Shown here: positions 31,929-41,143 of the stretch, piece by piece
How the letters are laid out: each line of letters begins with the position of its first letter
How positions within the stretch are numbered: position 1 is the first letter of the stretch
DNA from: RGIG2041 sp045546315
GTDB taxonomy: Bacteria; Bacillota; Clostridia; UBA1381; UMGS1253
Direction of reading: 5' to 3'
Length of the DNA stretch: 64,000 nt
Assembly: GCA_045546315.1 (NCBI GenBank)
Contig: JAZQCN010000036.1
Location: 124,001 to 188,000, forward strand
Program-made: the position numbers and the translations under genes
The notes under the pieces: generated by a model
The model's input: only the letters and a program-made list of their open reading frames with translations
Database searches by the model: none
Told to the model about the DNA's origin: nothing

Positions 31929-33071
31929 ATGAAAGAAATCAGACTTGGTGTGGTCGGTCTCGGCCACCGTGGCAGAGCTATGGTGAAGCTCGCCGCTTGC
32001 TTTAAGCAGGTAAGGATTGCTACCGCCTGCGACATATTACCGCATAACTGGTATGCCCAGCAATGGCTTTCAGACAAGCCGCTTGCGGAAATGTTTCCGG
32101 AGGCTGCATTTTACGAGGATTATGACAAGATGCTTTCCGAAGCAAATTTGGATGCCGTCATCGTCGAAACCGGCGCAGACATTCACGCCGCATTTTGCGT
32201 AAAGGCACTTGAAAAGAACATAAACGTGCTCTCGGACATTCCGAATGTTGCAAATCTGCAGGAAGCAGAGGATTTGTGGAAGGCAGCGGAGGCGAGCGAG
32301 GCAAAGATTTGCACGGGAGCAAACCCGAACTTCCAGAAATTCGCAGTTTTGCTCAAGGATTTTTACAACAAAGGTCTTTTGGGCAAACCGTACTGTATGG
32401 AAGCAGAATACATTCACTGGAATCTGCCTACATCTGTCGAGCATAAACACTTAACCGAAAACGGCGACTGGCGCAAGCTGCTAAAGCCGATTCGCTACTG
32501 CACCCATTCCTTAGGTCCGCTGTTAACCATTCTGGAAGAGGATTTAAGAAAAGTATCCTGCTTCGGCACCGGAAAACACGGCCCTGCCGAGGACTATGCC
32601 GACACAGATAAAGACGATATGATGTGCGCACAATTCCAGACAGAGTCCGGCGTGGTTGTCCGCCTGATGCGCAACGGCAGATGCCGCGCAAAAATCGGGC
32701 ATCACAACTACAGAGTCTTCGGCTCGGAAGGCTATATGGAAAGAATAGAGCGTTGCGGTACGCCTATAATTCGCTATAATTCTATGAAAGAGCTTGACAT
32801 CAAGTGCAAGGAAATCGGCGGCGAATTTATGCCACCTGCTTACGCAAATGATCCGGAGGCAAAGGCGAGCGGCCACGGCGGCATCGACTATGCAATGATG
32901 GATAACTTCGTGAAAGAGCTTATCGAAGGCAAGAGCGAAAGCGTTACCTTGCGAGAAGGCTTGGCTATGACGCTCCCGGGCATTTATGCAGAGGAATCCG
33001 CAAAGCGCGGCGGCGCAGTTTTAACGATGTACTATCCGTGGGACAAAGAGTGGTCGGCAACGATTAAATAA
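31929..33071 (+). CDS. Gfo/Idh/MocA-family oxidoreductase, copy 1
   Basis: Predicted NAD(P)-dependent sugar or sugar-acid dehydrogenase. 380 residues. Rossmann motif GVVGLGHRGRAM at 7-18; the C-terminal alpha/beta substrate domain begins near residue 135 and includes the YRVFGSEGYMER strand and GGIDYAMMDNF. AAAGGAG precedes the ATG. It is regulated by the divergent AraC gene and ended by a perfect 15-base stem terminator. It shares the HGGIDY/HGGMDW feature with the second copy at 33145-34398, so both may act on related substrates such as uronic acids or rhamnose derivatives; this is inference. Confidence 0.87.
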   Translation: MKEIRLGVVGLGHRGRAMVKLAACFKQVRIATACDILPHNWYAQQWLSDKPLAEMFPEAAFYEDYDKMLSEANLDAVIVETGADIHAAFCVKALEKNINVLSDIPNVANLQEAEDLWKAAEASEAKICTGANPNFQKFAVLLKDFYNKGLLGKPYCMEAEYIHWNLPTSVEHKHLTENGDWRKLLKPIRYCTHSLGPLLTILEEDLRKVSCFGTGKHGPAEDYADTDKDDMMCAQFQTESGVVVRLMRNGRCRAKIGHHNYRVFGSEGYMERIERCGTPIIRYNSMKELDIKCKEIGGEFMPPAYANDPEAKASGHGGIDYAMMDNFVKELIEGKSESVTLREGLAMTLPGIYAEESAKRGGAVLTMYYPWDKEWSATIK

Positions 33072-33083
33072 AGCAAAAGCTAC

Positions 33084-33117
33084 AAAAATGGAGTTGCAAT
33101 TTTGCAACTCCATTTTT
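33084..33117. terminator. Bidirectional terminator between convergent oxidoreductase genes
   Basis: AAAAATGGAGTTGCA, loop ATTT, TGCAACTCCATTTTT: a perfect 15-base stem with A and T runs on either side. Confidence 0.9.
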
Positions 33118-33144
33118 ATATGAATCTCCGTTTTGCGCTGTCCC

Positions 33145-34398
33145 TTAATAAATCGAAACGCTTTCGTCGATACAAACCTCATCCAAGCAATATTTACCGC
33201 GCACAATCGCTTCTCTGCAAAGCCATTTGCCCTTCGTAAAGTCCGGCACCTCTACCGGTGCACCACCCTTGGCAATGGAAGCCTCGGAAAGCGGTGCAAT
33301 CGCCATCCATGTCGCCGTATCATACGCATCAATCGGTGTGTTTGTACCCTGCTTCACCGCTTCGATAAATGCACGGCACACAAGCCAGTCCATACCACCA
33401 TGGCCGGCTCTTTCGCCCAGTGCAACATACTCTTTGTGGAGTGGATGGTCGTATGTCTTGTACATTTCTTCTTCGTTGTTTTCAACGCCCTCTTCCATAC
33501 CTTCGAAGTAGAGAACCTTTCTTTCTTCGGTATACATGCCTTTGGAGCCTCTCACCGTAAAGTTTCTGCTGTAATATGGTCTTGGCAATGTGGTATCCAG
33601 GCATAGATGAATCGTCTCACCACCGGCGCAGGTAATCACGGTTGTGATAATATCGCCCTGCTTGTAGTCCATATTGGCATACGGACTGTCTGCACCCAAA
33701 ATGGTTTTTGCCGCTTCCTTTAAACCTGCACTACGCGATGCAAACGACGAAAGTGTCAGCATCTTATTGCCGCGGTTAATATTTAATACCTTCGAAATCG
33801 GACCAAGTTCGTGGGTCGGATACTGCTCACAATTTCTTTTAATATACGACTCAAGTCTGTAGTGTTTATATTCGTCACCTACATCCTTAAACAGCTCGCA
33901 CTCCGGTAAGTTATGGTGATAACCGCCGGCACAGTGCACCACCTCGCCGAACAGGCCTTCCTTCACGAGCTTTAATGCCATCATCTCTCTGCGTCCATAG
34001 CAACAGTTTTCCAGCATCATCAGCGGCACCCCTGTTTTTTCATAGGTATCTACCAAGTCGTAGCACTCCTGCAAATCGAATGCACACCCTACTTCAATGC
34101 CGGTATATTTGCCCGCCTTCATCGACTCAATCGCGATGGCGCTTCTGCCTTCCCAACACGTCATAACAAACACCGCATCAATATCCGGATTTTTCAAAAT
34201 ATCGTGATAATCCGTCGTCAGAATCGGCTCCGGCAACCCCTTTTCGACAATCATAACCTTCGCTTTTTCCAGATGCGGTGCATAACCGTCGCAAAGCGCC
34301 GTGATTTCCACATCCTTCATCTCGCTGAGACATTTGTCCAAAACAGAATAGCCTCTTCTGCCCAAACCAATATAACCAATCTTAATTTTTTCTTTCAT
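33145..34398 (-). CDS. Gfo/Idh/MocA-family oxidoreductase, copy 2
   Basis: 417 residues. Rossmann motif GYIGLGRRGYSVLDK near the start, EVGCAFDLQECYDLV and a long C-terminal domain with GHGGMDWLVCRAF. No twin-arginine signal, so cytoplasmic. Two ATGs are open (34404 and 34398); the second has AAGGAG at better spacing. It is divergent from an AraC gene (34520), with the palindrome TAACATATGTTA at 34424-34435 in the gap. The substrate is unknown; the pectin setting suggests a role in uronate, rhamnose or unsaturated-galacturonate handling. Confidence 0.86.
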   Translation of the reverse strand: MKEKIKIGYIGLGRRGYSVLDKCLSEMKDVEITALCDGYAPHLEKAKVMIVEKGLPEPILTTDYHDILKNPDIDAVFVMTCWEGRSAIAIESMKAGKYTGIEVGCAFDLQECYDLVDTYEKTGVPLMMLENCCYGRREMMALKLVKEGLFGEVVHCAGGYHHNLPECELFKDVGDEYKHYRLESYIKRNCEQYPTHELGPISKVLNINRGNKMLTLSSFASRSAGLKEAAKTILGADSPYANMDYKQGDIITTVITCAGGETIHLCLDTTLPRPYYSRNFTVRGSKGMYTEERKVLYFEGMEEGVENNEEEMYKTYDHPLHKEYVALGERAGHGGMDWLVCRAFIEAVKQGTNTPIDAYDTATWMAIAPLSEASIAKGGAPVEVPDFTKGKWLCREAIVRGKYCLDEVCIDESVSIY

Positions 34399-34423
34399 TT
34401 TCATTTCTCCTTGACGTAAGCTT

Positions 34424-34435
34424 TAACATATGTTA
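34424..34435. promoter_or_regulatory. Perfect 12-base palindrome in the divergent AraC/oxidoreductase gap
   Basis: TAACATATGTTA lies 26 bases upstream of the oxidoreductase start. Its position suits a regulator site, but it is short and AT-rich, so chance is possible. Confidence 0.35.
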
Positions 34436-34519
34436 TCTTGATTATACAGAAGCAATTTTGATACTTCAATGTTTAAATAGATATATAAATTATCGTTTCA
34501 GACAGTATGGTGATTGAAG

Positions 34520-35320
34520 ATGCATCCGATTGACGAAAAATTCCATATCAATAATATCTCCAAAAGCATTTTGGACAGAGTGTTTGACAAAACATTTTCT
34601 TTCGAAGGCGAAGCGCATGACTTTTGGGAGATTGTATACGTTGTCAGCGGCAAAATCGAAGTGGCAGAGAACGAAAACATCTACATTTTAAGCGAAGGGG
34701 ATATGATTTTTCATGCGCCGATGGAATTTCATAAAATCTGTGCGACGGACGATACTGCTCCGCATGTCCTCAATATGAGCTTTACCGCCGTCGGCGACTT
34801 GCCGTCAAAGCTGAAAGACGGGCTTTTTCATCTCAATACAGATGAGCAAAGCACCTATATAAAGCTTTTCGAATTTGTAAAAGACAATTTAATCAAGACA
34901 AAATCACCCGCTCCCTATACAGCGCAGGAGGCGGCATACAGATTGGCAGTCTTTCTCTTGCATCTTTGTCATTCCACGCAAACGCGCGAAGCCTTCTCCT
35001 CGACAGCCTCCGCTCTGACCTATAAAGCGCTGGTGCATTTGATGCAACAAGAGGTCCGCAATAATTTATCTGTGAAGGATTTCGCAGAAAAAAGCTTTAT
35101 CAGCATCAGCTATATCAAGCTTCTCTTTCGACATTATGCCGGCATCAGTCCTAAAACATATTACAACAATTTGCGCATCCTCGAAGCTAAGCATCTGCTC
35201 TCCTTCGGCTATTCCGTAACCGAAACGGCAAGTCGGATGAATTTTTCTTCGCCGAACAATTTCGTTCGCTTTTTTAAAACGTACACATCCGTCACACCGT
35301 ATCAATACAAGAAAAATTAA
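34520..35320 (+). CDS. AraC-family regulator (divergent from oxidoreductase copy 2)
   Basis: 266 residues: cupin-like N-terminal domain (ENENIYILSEGDMIFHAPMEFH) and C-terminal double HTH (SVKDFAEKSFISISYIKLLFRHYAG; ASRMNFSSPNNFVRFFKTYT). The ATG at 34520 has GGTGAT upstream; TTG at 34514 is unlikely. It is followed by MITE-like element 2 and a terminator. Confidence 0.9.
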   Translation: MHPIDEKFHINNISKSILDRVFDKTFSFEGEAHDFWEIVYVVSGKIEVAENENIYILSEGDMIFHAPMEFHKICATDDTAPHVLNMSFTAVGDLPSKLKDGLFHLNTDEQSTYIKLFEFVKDNLIKTKSPAPYTAQEAAYRLAVFLLHLCHSTQTREAFSSTASALTYKALVHLMQQEVRNNLSVKDFAEKSFISISYIKLLFRHYAGISPKTYYNNLRILEAKHLLSFGYSVTETASRMNFSSPNNFVRFFKTYTSVTPYQYKKN

Positions 35321-35322
35321 AA

Positions 35323-35599
35323 GGCGCCTTCACTTAGGGATACAACGGTTTTAGCCGGCAATTTACCGAAAACAGTTCACAAAAAATCCGCATTATACGC
35401 GAGTATGATGCGGATTTTTATGTTCCTCTTTTCGACAAAATTTCTCATCTAAAACTGCCAAAGGCACCTTAAAGGGTAATAGTTTGGATAAAGAGCAAGG
35501 CAAAAACGACCGACATCCTCGCGGATCTCGGTCGTTTTTAACGCAGCTATTTGCCAAAATATTGCTTTTTAAGGCGTTTTATCCCTAAGCGAAGACGCC
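35323..35599. mobile_element. MITE-like element 2 (277 bp, 25-bp terminal inverted repeats)
   Basis: The ends 35323-35347 and 35575-35599 are inverted copies matching at 22 of 25 bases. Inside are strong hairpins (AAAATCCGCAT/ATGCGGATTTT around 35380-35420; AACGACCGA/TCGGTCGTT around 35497-35538) and GGCAAAAAC and AAAACAGTTCACAAAAAAT, shared in related form with element 1. No ORF. It fills most of the gap 35321-35640 between the AraC gene and PL22 copy 2. Confidence 0.65.
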
Positions 35600-35600
35600 C

Positions 35601-35637
35601 AAGCTTCTGCTTTCTTTTCAGAAAACAGAAGCTTTTT
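35601..35637 (+). terminator. Terminator reading from the AraC gene side
   Basis: AAGCTTCTG (35601-35609) pairs with CAGAAGCTT (35626-35634), followed by T residues. Located between element 2 and the PL22 stop. Confidence 0.6.
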
Positions 35638-35640
35638 CAC

Positions 35641-36840
35641 TTACATCTCAATTAAATATAACTGCATCATACCCGGTGCATAGCCGTTATCGGAAGCGTA
35701 GAGGATATATTTATTGTCCCAGCTCCAGGTCGGGTGGCAATGCGCGCCCGGTCCGTACCAGCCGTTGTTGTGTACGGCGAGGGTTTCAATCGTCGGCTTG
35801 TCGGTGGAAATATCCATCAGCACAATATCATTGACCGCATCGGCAACGAGCAGTGTGTTTTCCTTGTTTGCATGGTAGTGGTTGCAGTAATACGGCAGCT
35901 CTAACTCACGCAGCACCCTGCCGGATTTATCTGCAAAGCCGACACGCGGAATCGCGTCCGGACCGTCGTGCGAAACGGTCACCGCCTGCGTCTTATCCGA
36001 GGTAATTGTACCGTCGTGCCCTACGCCGCGGTTGTCGTAGAAGATAAGACCATCGCGCGTCCAGAACTCGTGCCCGATGCTGTCGTCCTGCTTTTGGCGC
36101 ACACAAGGCTTTATCTGTCTTGTGATGGTGTTTAACAGCCAGATGCGCTGCTGCACATAGTTCCACGGACCTTCGTGGCAGAAGGAAATATACTCGTTGG
36201 TATCCGGCGCAAACTGCACATGCCCTACCCAATGCGTGTCCTCATACAAAATCCAGCCGCCGCTGCCGTCCATAGCGGCAATCGCAACTGCACCGCGCTT
36301 CTGCCCGTAGAAACGGTCTAAAAAACCGTCATAGTTGCTTACTTTAAACGCGCGGTCATATTCCGGCACCTCGTTGAGCGCAATGACAACATAGCGGTTG
36401 TCAAAGCTCACATTCGGGCTGGAAATCGTAAAACCGACCGGCGCGCGGTACAAAAGGCGGTACTCGCCCGTCGAGCGCACAAAAGCGTGCAAATCGCCGT
36501 TATACGTAAAGATAATATACTCGCCATCTCTGCTTTTCGAGCCGCCGGCAATTTTGCAGCCTTTGCCGAAGTGCGCTTCAAAATCCGTCAGCTGTGTGCT
36601 TTCGCCGGTTTCGATATTCATCGCATAATAGTTGATGACATCGGTTTGCCCACCTTCGGCATACGGCGAAGTTTCCGAATGTGTGTAGATGATTTCCTTG
36701 CCGTCCTCGGTAAAGGAATTTTCCGTAAAATAATAGTGATAGTTTCTGCCGGAACTTGTCAGCTTAATAATTTTTCTGCCGCTCTTTTCGTCGATATAGC
36801 TTTGCTTTTGCGGCGCAATTTTCCTGCCCATATTTGACAT
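35641..36840 (-). CDS. Oligogalacturonate lyase (PL22), copy 2
   Basis: 399 residues, paralogous to 22543-23706 along its whole length. It shares YYFTENSFT, FCHEGPWNYVQQRIW, GHEFWTRDGLIFYDNRG and YCNHYHAN with the putative metal histidines. It is cytoplasmic. The copies differ at many positions, so they are an old duplication or separately acquired, and may prefer different chain length or saturation. The ATG at 36840 follows AGGGAGG; the ATG at 36849 abuts it and is too close. It lies downstream of the GH42 gene (138-base gap), on the same strand. Confidence 0.88.
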   Translation of the reverse strand: MSNMGRKIAPQKQSYIDEKSGRKIIKLTSSGRNYHYYFTENSFTEDGKEIIYTHSETSPYAEGGQTDVINYYAMNIETGESTQLTDFEAHFGKGCKIAGGSKSRDGEYIIFTYNGDLHAFVRSTGEYRLLYRAPVGFTISSPNVSFDNRYVVIALNEVPEYDRAFKVSNYDGFLDRFYGQKRGAVAIAAMDGSGGWILYEDTHWVGHVQFAPDTNEYISFCHEGPWNYVQQRIWLLNTITRQIKPCVRQKQDDSIGHEFWTRDGLIFYDNRGVGHDGTITSDKTQAVTVSHDGPDAIPRVGFADKSGRVLRELELPYYCNHYHANKENTLLVADAVNDIVLMDISTDKPTIETLAVHNNGWYGPGAHCHPTWSWDNKYILYASDNGYAPGMMQLYLIEM

Positions 36841-36978
36841 GATTTGCATCCTCCCTGCGCTACCGTTTTTATTATAGCTTCGTTATAACACAACCATTTT
36901 TCAAAGTCAAGGTGTGCGTTCATATTTTGCTAATAATTGAGCAAATCGTACAATAGCGCAGGCGAATCGTGTCAAACA

Positions 36979-38856
36979 TTATTTTTTAAGGCGCAGTAAA
37001 AAGCTGTAGTCAATTTCCGGAATCACGATACTGCCATTTTCTACATGCAGTTCCGTTTCGCCCTCCGGCGTAATCAGGCGCGCCGCTTTGAACGGAAGGG
37101 CAATATCCAGCTTCTGATTTATAAACTTTTTGTAGTGCATACTGTTGTTGCATACAGTAACGAAATAATAGTCCTCGCCTTCGATGACTTTTGCAAACAG
37201 ATGCCGGTTGTTCGTCTGCACCATCGGTGTTAAATCGTGCATTTCTACAATATCGTCGATTTCCCAAGCGCCCTCAAACTCGTCGCAGGTTTCGTTCTTT
37301 TTCGGCTTTTTGGAATTGATGTAGCCAAAGGTGTTGATTGTACCAAAGGATACCCTGCGGTCTGTATAATATACCTCGCCGCCGTTTTGAACGAAAGCTT
37401 CAACCAGTGCACGCTCCTCTTCGGAAAGAAAATCAAGCATTGGCACAAACAAAACCTTTACGCCGAATTGATTCTCCGCAAGATGCTCTGCGCGCATAAA
37501 GTCGACCTGCAGCTTCTTGCGCATCAGCTGCGTATAAATCACGATGCTTTCCTTTTGCCAAACATTGATGCCGCCGGCATCGAGATTTGCGAGCGCTTCG
37601 CCGGTGCTGCAGCCGTAATCAGAGTGCAAAATCGCAACGCCGTTGTGGGTGCGCTTGGCAAGCGCAAGCTCTGTAGAATACTTATTGATAATCGGCAACA
37701 GCTTCATTTTTTCGTCAAACTCAAGGCCCTTTGTGCCGTCATAGTGTAAAAAGCCGCAGTTGTCCGGCAGCGGTGTACCCTCATACGGATAGTCACCGCG
37801 CCACTCATAGTAGCAAAGTCCCTTAAAGCCTGCACCAAGTGCAACATAGCTTTGCGCAAACAGCTTGCGCGCCGGCATCTTCATTCTTGCGTCTGCCTCA
37901 ATCAGCCACGCCGGCTTGTTGTCAAGCTCTGCCGCACACGCACAGATGTCTAAAACGCACGTACCGGTATACATATCGGAGCCGACAAAATTTGCATAGC
38001 TTGTCAGACCGAGGATGTCCATTGTATCGCCAAAGTAGGAAACACCGTGCCCGACACGCTTATTTGCGGTTTCTGCCGAGGTAAAACAAGTGTAGGTTCC
38101 GAGACGCGGTGTCTGCTGCTTTGCAGCATTTGCGGTTGCATTTAAAAAGTCGGACATCGACTGCATTGCAAACAAATTCCAGCGATTCCATTCCGGCAAC
38201 TCCTCTTTACAAACCGGTTTTTCCGTCGGCGGCATATAATTTTCTGCCTCAGCCTCTGTCATATAGCCTTGCGCTACCGCATATTTGCGGTAAGCTTCAA
38301 TCGCCATCGGGTGATAGTCAAATCTACCGTTGCCCGGATAATGCGGCTCGTTGTATATCTGATAGGAAACCATAGAATTGAATTCGGCAAAATGCGCCGC
38401 CAATGCCTTGGTCACCTTTTCGTTGTCTTTTAATATACCCTTATGATGCAGGCAAAACTCTAAAAACACGGACCATTTTTTCTCAAGCGGCTCGCCGCGG
38501 TGGTTTCGCATCTCGTAGTCCGTGTTGCCGCTCAAATTCGTTACATAGCCGTTTAAGCGAACACTGCAGGCGATATCGCGCTTTTCACATTCCAGCGCCA
38601 TCGCATCAATAAAGTCGGTTTGAACGGATACCTCACCGTTTTCGTCTAACCCAAGCTCGCCGATGGCAGCCGTACGCAAAAAGTTAAAGCCGCAGTCCTG
38701 CATCAGCTTTAAATCCTTTTCCATTTCTCCGATGCGGTCGCCCTCCGGCGGCACCTGAAACTTTGCCTTGTGGAAGGACGGATAGTACGATGCGCCAAGG
38801 GCAATTTTCGCAACGCCGTCCTTGTGCAGTATACCTTTTTTGATTTCGTATGCCAT
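36979..38856 (-). CDS. GH42-type beta-galactosidase-like glycoside hydrolase
   Basis: 625 residues, no signal peptide. TIM-barrel first half with the acid/base Glu170 in YQIYNEPHYP and the likely nucleophile Glu318 in WLIEADARM; a Rossmann-like trimerisation domain follows (VKVLFVPMLDFLSEEERALVEAFV), and a small C-terminal beta domain, the order seen in GH42. It probably removes galactose from imported galactan or rhamnogalacturonan-I side-chain fragments. It is divergent from an AraC gene (125-base gap with a 17-base direct repeat). AAAGGAGAG precedes the ATG. Confidence 0.82.
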   Translation of the reverse strand: MAYEIKKGILHKDGVAKIALGASYYPSFHKAKFQVPPEGDRIGEMEKDLKLMQDCGFNFLRTAAIGELGLDENGEVSVQTDFIDAMALECEKRDIACSVRLNGYVTNLSGNTDYEMRNHRGEPLEKKWSVFLEFCLHHKGILKDNEKVTKALAAHFAEFNSMVSYQIYNEPHYPGNGRFDYHPMAIEAYRKYAVAQGYMTEAEAENYMPPTEKPVCKEELPEWNRWNLFAMQSMSDFLNATANAAKQQTPRLGTYTCFTSAETANKRVGHGVSYFGDTMDILGLTSYANFVGSDMYTGTCVLDICACAAELDNKPAWLIEADARMKMPARKLFAQSYVALGAGFKGLCYYEWRGDYPYEGTPLPDNCGFLHYDGTKGLEFDEKMKLLPIINKYSTELALAKRTHNGVAILHSDYGCSTGEALANLDAGGINVWQKESIVIYTQLMRKKLQVDFMRAEHLAENQFGVKVLFVPMLDFLSEEERALVEAFVQNGGEVYYTDRRVSFGTINTFGYINSKKPKKNETCDEFEGAWEIDDIVEMHDLTPMVQTNNRHLFAKVIEGEDYYFVTVCNNSMHYKKFINQKLDIALPFKAARLITPEGETELHVENGSIVIPEIDYSFLLRLKK

Positions 38857-38870
38857 GGAAATCTCTCCTT

Positions 38871-38964
38871 TGTATTATTTTATCATTGCAAAAACAATTA
38901 TAACAAAGGAGTTTTAAAAACAAAATAGAATATATTATTATATAAAATGTATTATTTTATCATT
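38871..38964. promoter_or_regulatory. 17-base direct repeats in the GH42/AraC intergenic region
   Basis: TGTATTATTTTATCATT occurs identically at 38871-38887 and 38948-38964, 77 bases apart. One copy lies beside the GH42 start, the other beside the AraC start, suiting looping or dual control by the AraC protein. Confidence 0.65.
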
Positions 38965-38981
38965 TATCGAGGTGAGGACAA

Positions 38982-39713
38982 ATGCAGCTGCTTGTATCCA
39001 TAAAGGTGTACAGAGAAAAATTTGTCGAGGAGCAGTTTTGCACGACGGACGATATTTTTGCGCTGGTCAAATCCGGCAGCTTTTCCTACGAAACCGAAAA
39101 CGAGAGCTATATCGTTTCTGCAAACGAGGGTGCACTTTTCAAAGCAGGTGTGCCGGGTGTAAAGAAAGTGCTTTCACCGGTGACGATGTTTCTGTTTCGC
39201 TATAAAAATGAGCATTCACTGTTTCAGCACAAAAAAATTGTGTTCGAGGATACGGCGCGCATGCAGTCAACCCTGCGGATGCTGGACAGCTTGTCCGACT
39301 ACACGATGCCGGATGCCTTTGATTTTTGGTTTTCGCTGTTTAACGACATCGTTACGCAGTACCGCATAGAAAACAGCCAGAAAGAACTGCCCAATGACGA
39401 GGTTATACTGCGCGCAGCCAAAAGCTTGCAGGCGCATTACCACGAAAAGCTGGATTTAACGGAAGTCGCAAAGCGGTGCAATTTATCCTATCCGCAATTC
39501 ATCCGCCGCTTTAAAAAAGCTATGCGCGTCACGCCGTCGGATTATGTAACGGCATTGCGATTCAACAAAGCCAAAGCACTTTTAACCGATTCGAAGTTGC
39601 AAATCCGCGAGATTGCTTTTGCCTGCGGTTTTGAAAGCGAATACTATTTCAGCAAGTTTTTCAAAAAACACATCGGCGTTTCCCCCGCTTACTTCAGAAA
39701 AACAACTATGTAA
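38982..39713 (+). CDS. AraC-family regulator (divergent from GH42)
   Basis: 243 residues. A short N-terminal sensing domain without the usual His cluster, then a double HTH (DLTEVAKRCNLSYPQFIRRFKKAM; IAFACGFESEYYFSKFFKKHIG). GAGGTGAGG precedes the ATG. A hairpin terminator follows at 39721-39752. It likely controls the GH42-PL22 pair through the direct repeats at 38871 and 38948. Confidence 0.9.
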   Translation: MQLLVSIKVYREKFVEEQFCTTDDIFALVKSGSFSYETENESYIVSANEGALFKAGVPGVKKVLSPVTMFLFRYKNEHSLFQHKKIVFEDTARMQSTLRMLDSLSDYTMPDAFDFWFSLFNDIVTQYRIENSQKELPNDEVILRAAKSLQAHYHEKLDLTEVAKRCNLSYPQFIRRFKKAMRVTPSDYVTALRFNKAKALLTDSKLQIREIAFACGFESEYYFSKFFKKHIGVSPAYFRKTTM

Positions 39714-39720
39714 AAACAAA

Positions 39721-39752
39721 AAATGGTGCAACCTGAATGGTTGCACCGTTTT
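39721..39752. terminator. Terminator between AraC and uxaA
   Basis: GGTGCAACC (39725-39733) pairs with GGTTGCACC (39739-39747), with A-rich and T-rich flanks; works for both converging genes. Confidence 0.75.
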
Positions 39753-39759
39753 GATTTGT

Positions 39760-41142
39760 TTATAATGTTACGCCGTTTTTGAAAATGGCAATTTCTCGAT
39801 AGCCGTTTTCTTCGTTTCTTGTCTTCTTGCCTTCTGCGACGGAAATGATGTAGTTATAAAAATCTGCATCCAGATCCTTGCCGTCTAACAGCGCACCTGC
39901 ATTGTAGTCGATCCAGTTTGCCTTCTTCTCGGCAAGCGGTGTGTTCGTCGAAATCTTCACCGTCGGGCATACGCCGGCAAACGGTGTACCGCGACCTGTT
40001 GTAAAGAGCACCATATGGCAGCCGGAGGCGATTAAGTTCGTTACCGCAACCATATCGTTGCCCGGACCGTACAAAAGATTTAAGCCGCACTTCACTGCCG
40101 GCTCGGCGATGTCGAGTGCATCGACAACCGGGGCACTGCCGCCCTTTTGTACACAGCCGAGAGATTTTTCCTCGAGCGTGGTAATGCCGCCCGCCTTATT
40201 GCCCGGCGACGGATTTTCGTAAATCGGCTGCCCGTAGGCAATAAAGTAGTCCTTATAGCGGTTAATCATATGAACTGTTTTTTCAAAAATGTGTTCATCC
40301 ACACAGCGGTTCATTAAGATGGTTTCCGCGCCGAACATTTCCGGCACTTCGCTTAAAACAGCAATACCGTTTTCTGCGGTAAAGCGGTCGCAGAATCTGC
40401 CGACGAGCGGATTTGCCGTTACGCCGGAAAGCCCGTCCGAGCCGCCGCACTTTAAACCAATTTTCAGCTTCGATACCGGAATCGGCTCGCGCTTCTGCTT
40501 TTTCGCTTCCTCGGCAAGTGCGCGAAGGATTTCCACACCCTCTGCAATTTCGTCTTTGCTGTCCTGCGCATTTAAGAAACGGATATTTGTACCCTCTGTG
40601 TCGCCGAGCACCTTTGCAAACTCACCCAAGTGGTTGTTTTCACAGCCGAGACCCAATACCAACACGCCGAACGCATTCGGGTGTCCGCAAAGGGATGCAA
40701 GCACCTTCTGCGTGGTTTCGTGATCGCCGCCGAGCTGCGAGCAGCCGTACGGATGCACAAACGCATAGGTATCTTCAAAAAAGCTTCTTGCCTTTTCCGC
40801 AATTTTTTCTGCCGCACCGTTGATGCAGCCAACTGTCGGGATAATCCAGAGCTCGTTACGGATTGCAGCCTCACCGTTTTGACGAAGGTAGCCCATAAAA
40901 GTCGGTGTTTCCTTATGTACCACTTCAAATTCCGGTGCATAGGTATATTCAAGCTTGCCCTCAAGACCGGTTTTTACATTGTGGCTGTGCACATGCTCGC
41001 CCTCGGTAATATCCGCCGTAGCGACACCGATCGGAAAGCCGTACTTGATGACCTTTTCGCCTGCTTTGATGGCGCAGGCAGCATATTTATGACCGCTTGT
41101 CACATCGACAAGCACATTGTCCTTTTCATGAATTTTCAGCAT
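39760..41142 (-). CDS. uxaA: Altronate dehydratase
   Basis: Dehydrates D-altronate to 2-keto-3-deoxy-gluconate. 460 residues. N-terminal SAF-like part (about 1-75, with VATADITEGEHVHSHN) and the long C-terminal catalytic part with conserved His/Cys segments (HPYGCSQLGGDHE; KCGGSDGLSG). Full-length UxaA is near 490 in enteric bacteria; this is the slightly shorter clostridial form. It follows uxaB by one base, with its ribosome site GTGGAGG inside the last codons of uxaB. uxaC, kdgK and kdgA are not in the window. Confidence 0.9.
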   Translation of the reverse strand: MLKIHEKDNVLVDVTSGHKYAACAIKAGEKVIKYGFPIGVATADITEGEHVHSHNVKTGLEGKLEYTYAPEFEVVHKETPTFMGYLRQNGEAAIRNELWIIPTVGCINGAAEKIAEKARSFFEDTYAFVHPYGCSQLGGDHETTQKVLASLCGHPNAFGVLVLGLGCENNHLGEFAKVLGDTEGTNIRFLNAQDSKDEIAEGVEILRALAEEAKKQKREPIPVSKLKIGLKCGGSDGLSGVTANPLVGRFCDRFTAENGIAVLSEVPEMFGAETILMNRCVDEHIFEKTVHMINRYKDYFIAYGQPIYENPSPGNKAGGITTLEEKSLGCVQKGGSAPVVDALDIAEPAVKCGLNLLYGPGNDMVAVTNLIASGCHMVLFTTGRGTPFAGVCPTVKISTNTPLAEKKANWIDYNAGALLDGKDLDADFYNYIISVAEGKKTRNEENGYREIAIFKNGVTL

Positions 41143-41143
41143 A

